14,973 nucleotides of DNA from an uncultured Collinsella sp. (lineage in GTDB: Bacteria; Actinomycetota; Coriobacteriia; Coriobacteriales; Coriobacteriaceae): NCBI GenBank assembly GCA_900754445.1, contig CAAECW010000004.1, forward strand, positions 1 through 14,973. Direction: 5' to 3'. How positions within the stretch are numbered: the first letter of the stretch is position 1; each line of letters begins with the position of its first letter. The notes beneath the pieces were generated by a model. That model saw nothing but the letters and a program-made list of their open reading frames with translations, made no database searches and was not told where the DNA came from. Below, one piece after another: positions 14,182 through 14,973 of the stretch. The position numbers and the translations under genes are program-made.

Positions 14182-14637
14182 CTAGAGGAGATTGAGGGGG
14201 AGCTGGGGGGCGTCTCCCCAGAGTTTCTCGAGGCGGTAGAAGTCGCGGGCTTCGGGAGTGAAGACGTGGACGACAACCGAACCGTAGTCCATGAGCATCC
14301 AAGTCTTCTGCTCGCGGCCCTCGATGGAGAACGGATGCTCGCCGCAAGCCTCGGCGACCTTCTCCTCAATCTCGTCGACGATCGAATCAACCTGGCGGTT
14401 GTTGGTGCCGGTAGCAAGGACAAAGTAGTCGCACACATCGGAAAGCTCAGTCAGGTCGAGCACCTGAACGTCCTCGCCCTTCTTGTCGTAGGCGGCCTGC
14501 GCGGCGGCGCGGGCGACATCCTCGGCGGCGACACCGCTCGCGGACAGCGAGGCGGCGGTGCGGTCGGACGTGGCGGCGAAGCTCTTGTGCTCCACATCCT
14601 TGAGAATCTGCTCGTCAGTCATGGTCTCGTCGGCCAT
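14182..14637 (-). CDS. rsfS: Ribosomal silencing factor RsfS (Iojap family)
   Basis: The 151-residue protein binds L14 on the 50S subunit and blocks joining with the 30S when nutrients are scarce. The Iojap core spans about residues 37-147, including DVQVLDLTELSDVCDYFVLA (56-75), TGTNNRQVDSIVDEI and the C-terminal signature DYGSVVVHVFTPEARDFYRL (117-136) followed by EKLWGDAP. An N-terminal addition of about 36 residues, rich in Ala, Ser, Thr and acidic residues, is not part of the typical 105-120-residue family member. The ATG at 14637 has GAGG about 7 bases upstream. It follows yqeK by 28 bases, the standard nadD-yqeK-rsfS arrangement, and a terminator follows. Confidence 0.96.
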   Translation of the reverse strand: MADETMTDEQILKDVEHKSFAATSDRTAASLSASGVAAEDVARAAAQAAYDKKGEDVQVLDLTELSDVCDYFVLATGTNNRQVDSIVDEIEEKVAEACGEHPFSIEGREQKTWMLMDYGSVVVHVFTPEARDFYRLEKLWGDAPQLPLNLL

Positions 14638-14665
14638 GGAATACCTCTTTCTAGACGCACCCGAG

Positions 14666-14973
14666 CTAGCGTAGCTGGGCGTAATGGTTGTAAATCGTAA
14701 TAGCCGTGGGATAAAGATAACGCCCGGACTGGATCACATAGACCAAACCCTGCGCAAAACAGGAGAAGAACAACTCATCGAGCGTCGACTCCCCCACCAT
14801 CTTGCGCAGCGCATGCGCATAGTCGCCGTGGCGGTTGGGCTCGATGGCATCGGCCACAAAGACCACCATATCGAGCGGCGTCATGTCGCAAGCTCCCACG
14901 GTGTGACGGTCGACAGCCTGAAAGACCGCCGGCGACAGCCCGGGAAAAAGCTGCGGAAGCTCATAGGCGGCAA
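14666..14973 (-). CDS. yqeK: YqeK-type HD-domain Ap4A hydrolase (C-terminal part, runs off the right edge)
   Basis: The last 102 residues are present; the start lies beyond the window. The frame stays open to the window edge, so a GTG at 14899 is internal. The visible part contains the YqeK C-terminal pattern: YELPQLFPGLSPAVFQAVDR then HTVGACDMTPLDMVVFVADA and IEPNR, ending with YPTAITIYNHYAQL. The family hydrolyses diadenosine tetraphosphate symmetrically to two ADP using an HD-domain iron centre; the HT...D pair here matches its later metal-ligand region, while the first HD motif would be off the edge. Next to rsfS and, in many genomes, nadD. Confidence 0.93.
   Translation of the reverse strand, partial: AAYELPQLFPGLSPAVFQAVDRHTVGACDMTPLDMVVFVADAIEPNRHGDYAHALRKMVGESTLDELFFSCFAQGLVYVIQSGRYLYPTAITIYNHYAQLR

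Overview
The window (about 15 kb, GC-rich) reads as core chromosome of a high-GC Gram-positive anaerobe. The best fit is the Coriobacteriia, probably Collinsella or a close relative. This is inferred from protein character, gene order and a pyruvate,phosphate dikinase paired with its regulatory kinase; no database search was possible. All genes except dinB lie on the minus strand. I found no tRNA, rRNA, insertion sequence, phage gene or CRISPR array, and no gene-free stretch longer than about 270 bases.

From high to low coordinates (the direction of transcription): the 3' end of yqeK followed by rsfS, closed by an intrinsic terminator; dinB, convergent with rsfS and divergent from the next operon; then a packed ribosome-biogenesis and secretion operon, rpsP-khpA-rimM-trmD-lepB, with gaps of 2-10 bases. 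After 59 bases come glyQ-glyS (both subunits of the alpha2beta2 glycyl-tRNA synthetase) and ppsR, the kinase/phosphorylase that controls PPDK. A 266-base regulatory region follows, then ppdK and its terminator. Next are rplS with its own promoter and a UUCG-loop terminator, rnhB with another terminator, yraN, and the 5' part of a comM/yifB-type ATPase that runs off the left edge.

The genes serve translation (S16, L19, RimM, TrmD, KhpA, RsfS, GlyRS), protein export (LepB), genome maintenance (RNase HII, Pol IV, YraN, ComM-like) and central carbon metabolism (PPDK and its regulator). The familiar bacterial order rpsP-rimM-trmD-rplS-lepB-rnhB-yraN is recognisable but opened up: glyQS-ppsR-ppdK sits between lepB and rplS.

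I did not find an undescribed system. The points most worth a second look are regulatory: three helically phased GGTAAA repeats upstream of ppdK, a rimM TTG start codon inside a perfect palindrome, stem-loop leaders before rpsP and rplS, and a dinB promoter so close to its ATG that the mRNA may be leaderless.
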